Assembly (NCBI RefSeq): GCF_903970965.1
Contig: NZ_CAJCKW010000008.1
Span: 124,001 to 188,000 of the forward strand
Reading direction: 5' to 3'
Source of the DNA: Aureimonas sp. ME7
GTDB taxonomy: Bacteria; Pseudomonadota; Alphaproteobacteria; Rhizobiales; Rhizobiaceae
DNA length: 64,000 nucleotides
In this document: in pieces, positions 63,049 through 64,000 of the stretch
How positions within the stretch are numbered: the stretch's first letter is position 1
Layout: the number at the start of each line of letters is the position of its first letter
Translations under genes and position numbers: made by a program
The notes under the pieces: model-generated
Database searches by the model: none
Told to the model about the DNA's origin: nothing
What the model saw: the letters and a program-made list of their open reading frames with translations, nothing else

Positions 63049-64000
63049 GCGACGCCGACATCATCCTCGTCGGCGGGGGCCTCTCCAACGGCCTCATCGC
63101 CCATCGTCTGGCCGCGCGGCGCCCCAACCTGTCCGTCCTGATGGTGGAAGGCGGCGCCAAGATCGGGGGCAACCACACCTGGAGCTTCCACGACGGAGAC
63201 CTGTCGGCCGCCGAGCACGAGTGGATGGCGCCCTTCGTCGCCGCCCGCTGGCCGGACTACGACGTGCGCTTTCCCAAGCGCCGACGGGCGGTCGGAACCG
63301 GCTACGCGTCCGTCACGTCGGAGCGCTTCCGCGAGATCGTCGCGGGCTCGCTGGGCGATCGGCTGCATCTCGAAACCCCCGTCGAGGCGGTGACCCCGAC
63401 GAGCGTGACCTTGCGCGATGGGCGCGTTCTCCAGGCGCCCGCCGTGATCGACGGGCGCGGGCAACGCCCGAGCCCCCATCTCGAACTCGGCTTCCAGAAG
63501 TTCCTCGGCCAGGAATGGGAGTTCGACCGGCCGCACGGCGTCGAGCGCCCCGTGGTGATGGACGCGACCGTGCCCCAGCGCGACGGCTATCGCTTCGTCT
63601 ACATCCTTCCCTTCAGCCCGACGCGGCTTCTGGTGGAGGATACCTACTACGCCGATCGCGGCGCGCTCGACCCCGATCTCCTGCGCCGGCATCTCGCGGC
63701 CTACGGAGCGGAAGCCGGCTGGGGCGCGGGGCGTCTCGTGCGCGAGGAGCACGGAATTCTGCCGATCGCGCTCGGCGGCGATATCGACGCCCTGATCGCC
63801 GGCTCGGGGGGCGTGCCGACCGTCGGCCTCGCGCATGCGCTGTTTCATCCGACCACCGGCTATTCGCTGCCCGACGCGGTGCATGTCGCCGAACTCGTGG
63901 CGCGGGCGCCGGACGTTTCGGCGGCGGGGCTGGCGCGGCTTCTCGACGCGCATGCGCGCAATCTCTGGGCCGACAGGAGCTACTTCCGCCTCCTCAACCG
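63045..64000 (+). CDS. crtY: Lycopene beta-cyclase (5' part)
   Basis: CrtY cyclises both ends of lycopene to beta-carotene. The frame is open to the right edge, giving 318 residues so far against about 380-390 for full proteins. The FAD-binding N-terminus is DIILVGGGLSNGLIAHRLA, followed by GGNHTWSFHD, a CrtY hallmark, and VIDGRGQR. Start at the ATG overlapping the crtX stop. Downstream crtI/crtB genes are expected but lie outside the window. Confidence 0.93.
   Translation, partial: MSDADIILVGGGLSNGLIAHRLAARRPNLSVLMVEGGAKIGGNHTWSFHDGDLSAAEHEWMAPFVAARWPDYDVRFPKRRRAVGTGYASVTSERFREIVAGSLGDRLHLETPVEAVTPTSVTLRDGRVLQAPAVIDGRGQRPSPHLELGFQKFLGQEWEFDRPHGVERPVVMDATVPQRDGYRFVYILPFSPTRLLVEDTYYADRGALDPDLLRRHLAAYGAEAGWGAGRLVREEHGILPIALGGDIDALIAGSGGVPTVGLAHALFHPTTGYSLPDAVHVAELVARAPDVSAAGLARLLDAHARNLWADRSYFRLLN

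Overview
The window is GC-rich, densely packed chromosomal DNA of an alphaproteobacterium. The best guess is a pigmented member of the Hyphomicrobiales (Rhizobiales), possibly near Aureimonas/Aurantimonas. The support is an alphaproteobacterial style of gene order (hisZ-hisG, ribF-ileS, pmbA to lpxK), families typical of the group (DUF2585, DUF2093, DUF4170, BA14K, a TIGR01459-type HAD hydrolase), a direct-repeat LexA box of the GAAC-N7-GAAC type, and a carotenoid crtX-crtY pair at the right edge. The genus is inference. No tRNA, rRNA, insertion sequence, prophage or CRISPR array was seen.

Layout. 1-1217: end of hisZ and complete hisG. 1295-4000: divergent doxX and a BCCT (BetT-like) transporter. 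4064-8128: minus-strand block of fumC, a CsbD-like stress protein and groES-groEL under a good sigma70 promoter with a CIRCE operator. 8221-10176: a TadG-like pilus assembly protein with a locally atypical middle. 10250-16658: HAD hydrolase, ribF, ileS, a lipoprotein and, convergent, tadA. 16734-23376: an Arg/Gly-rich pseudouridine synthase, rsmD, a pair of M16 peptidases and a patatin. 23396-26707: topoisomerase IB, a DUF2945 protein and a CPA2 antiporter. 26828-32402: pmbA, a CysQ-like phosphatase, DUF4170, a DUF374 acyltransferase, waaA and lpxK, a lipid A/Kdo operon.

32342-45765 is a long minus-strand run of glycogen and sugar-phosphate genes (pgi, glgP, glgC, glgA, pgm, DUF2585, glgX), continuing into mutL and DUF2093. 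No glgB lies in it. 45988-53655 holds a small hypothetical gene and the tamA-tamB outer-membrane pair; TamB contains five tandem modules of about 101 residues. 53893-54961 holds two BA14K-family secreted proteins, each followed by its own hairpin.

55164-57907 is the most interesting locus: a LexA-type operator directly upstream of a radical SAM protein (rSAM_link_UDG type), whose stop codon overlaps the start of a DUF4130-UdgX fusion carrying the KRRIH crosslinking loop. This looks like an SOS-controlled DNA repair or modification module whose chemistry is not established. It is followed by a palindrome-rich spacer, D-lyxose isomerase, a HerA-like ATPase, a GNAT acetyltransferase, a second DUF2585 paralogue, and crtX-crtY running off the edge.
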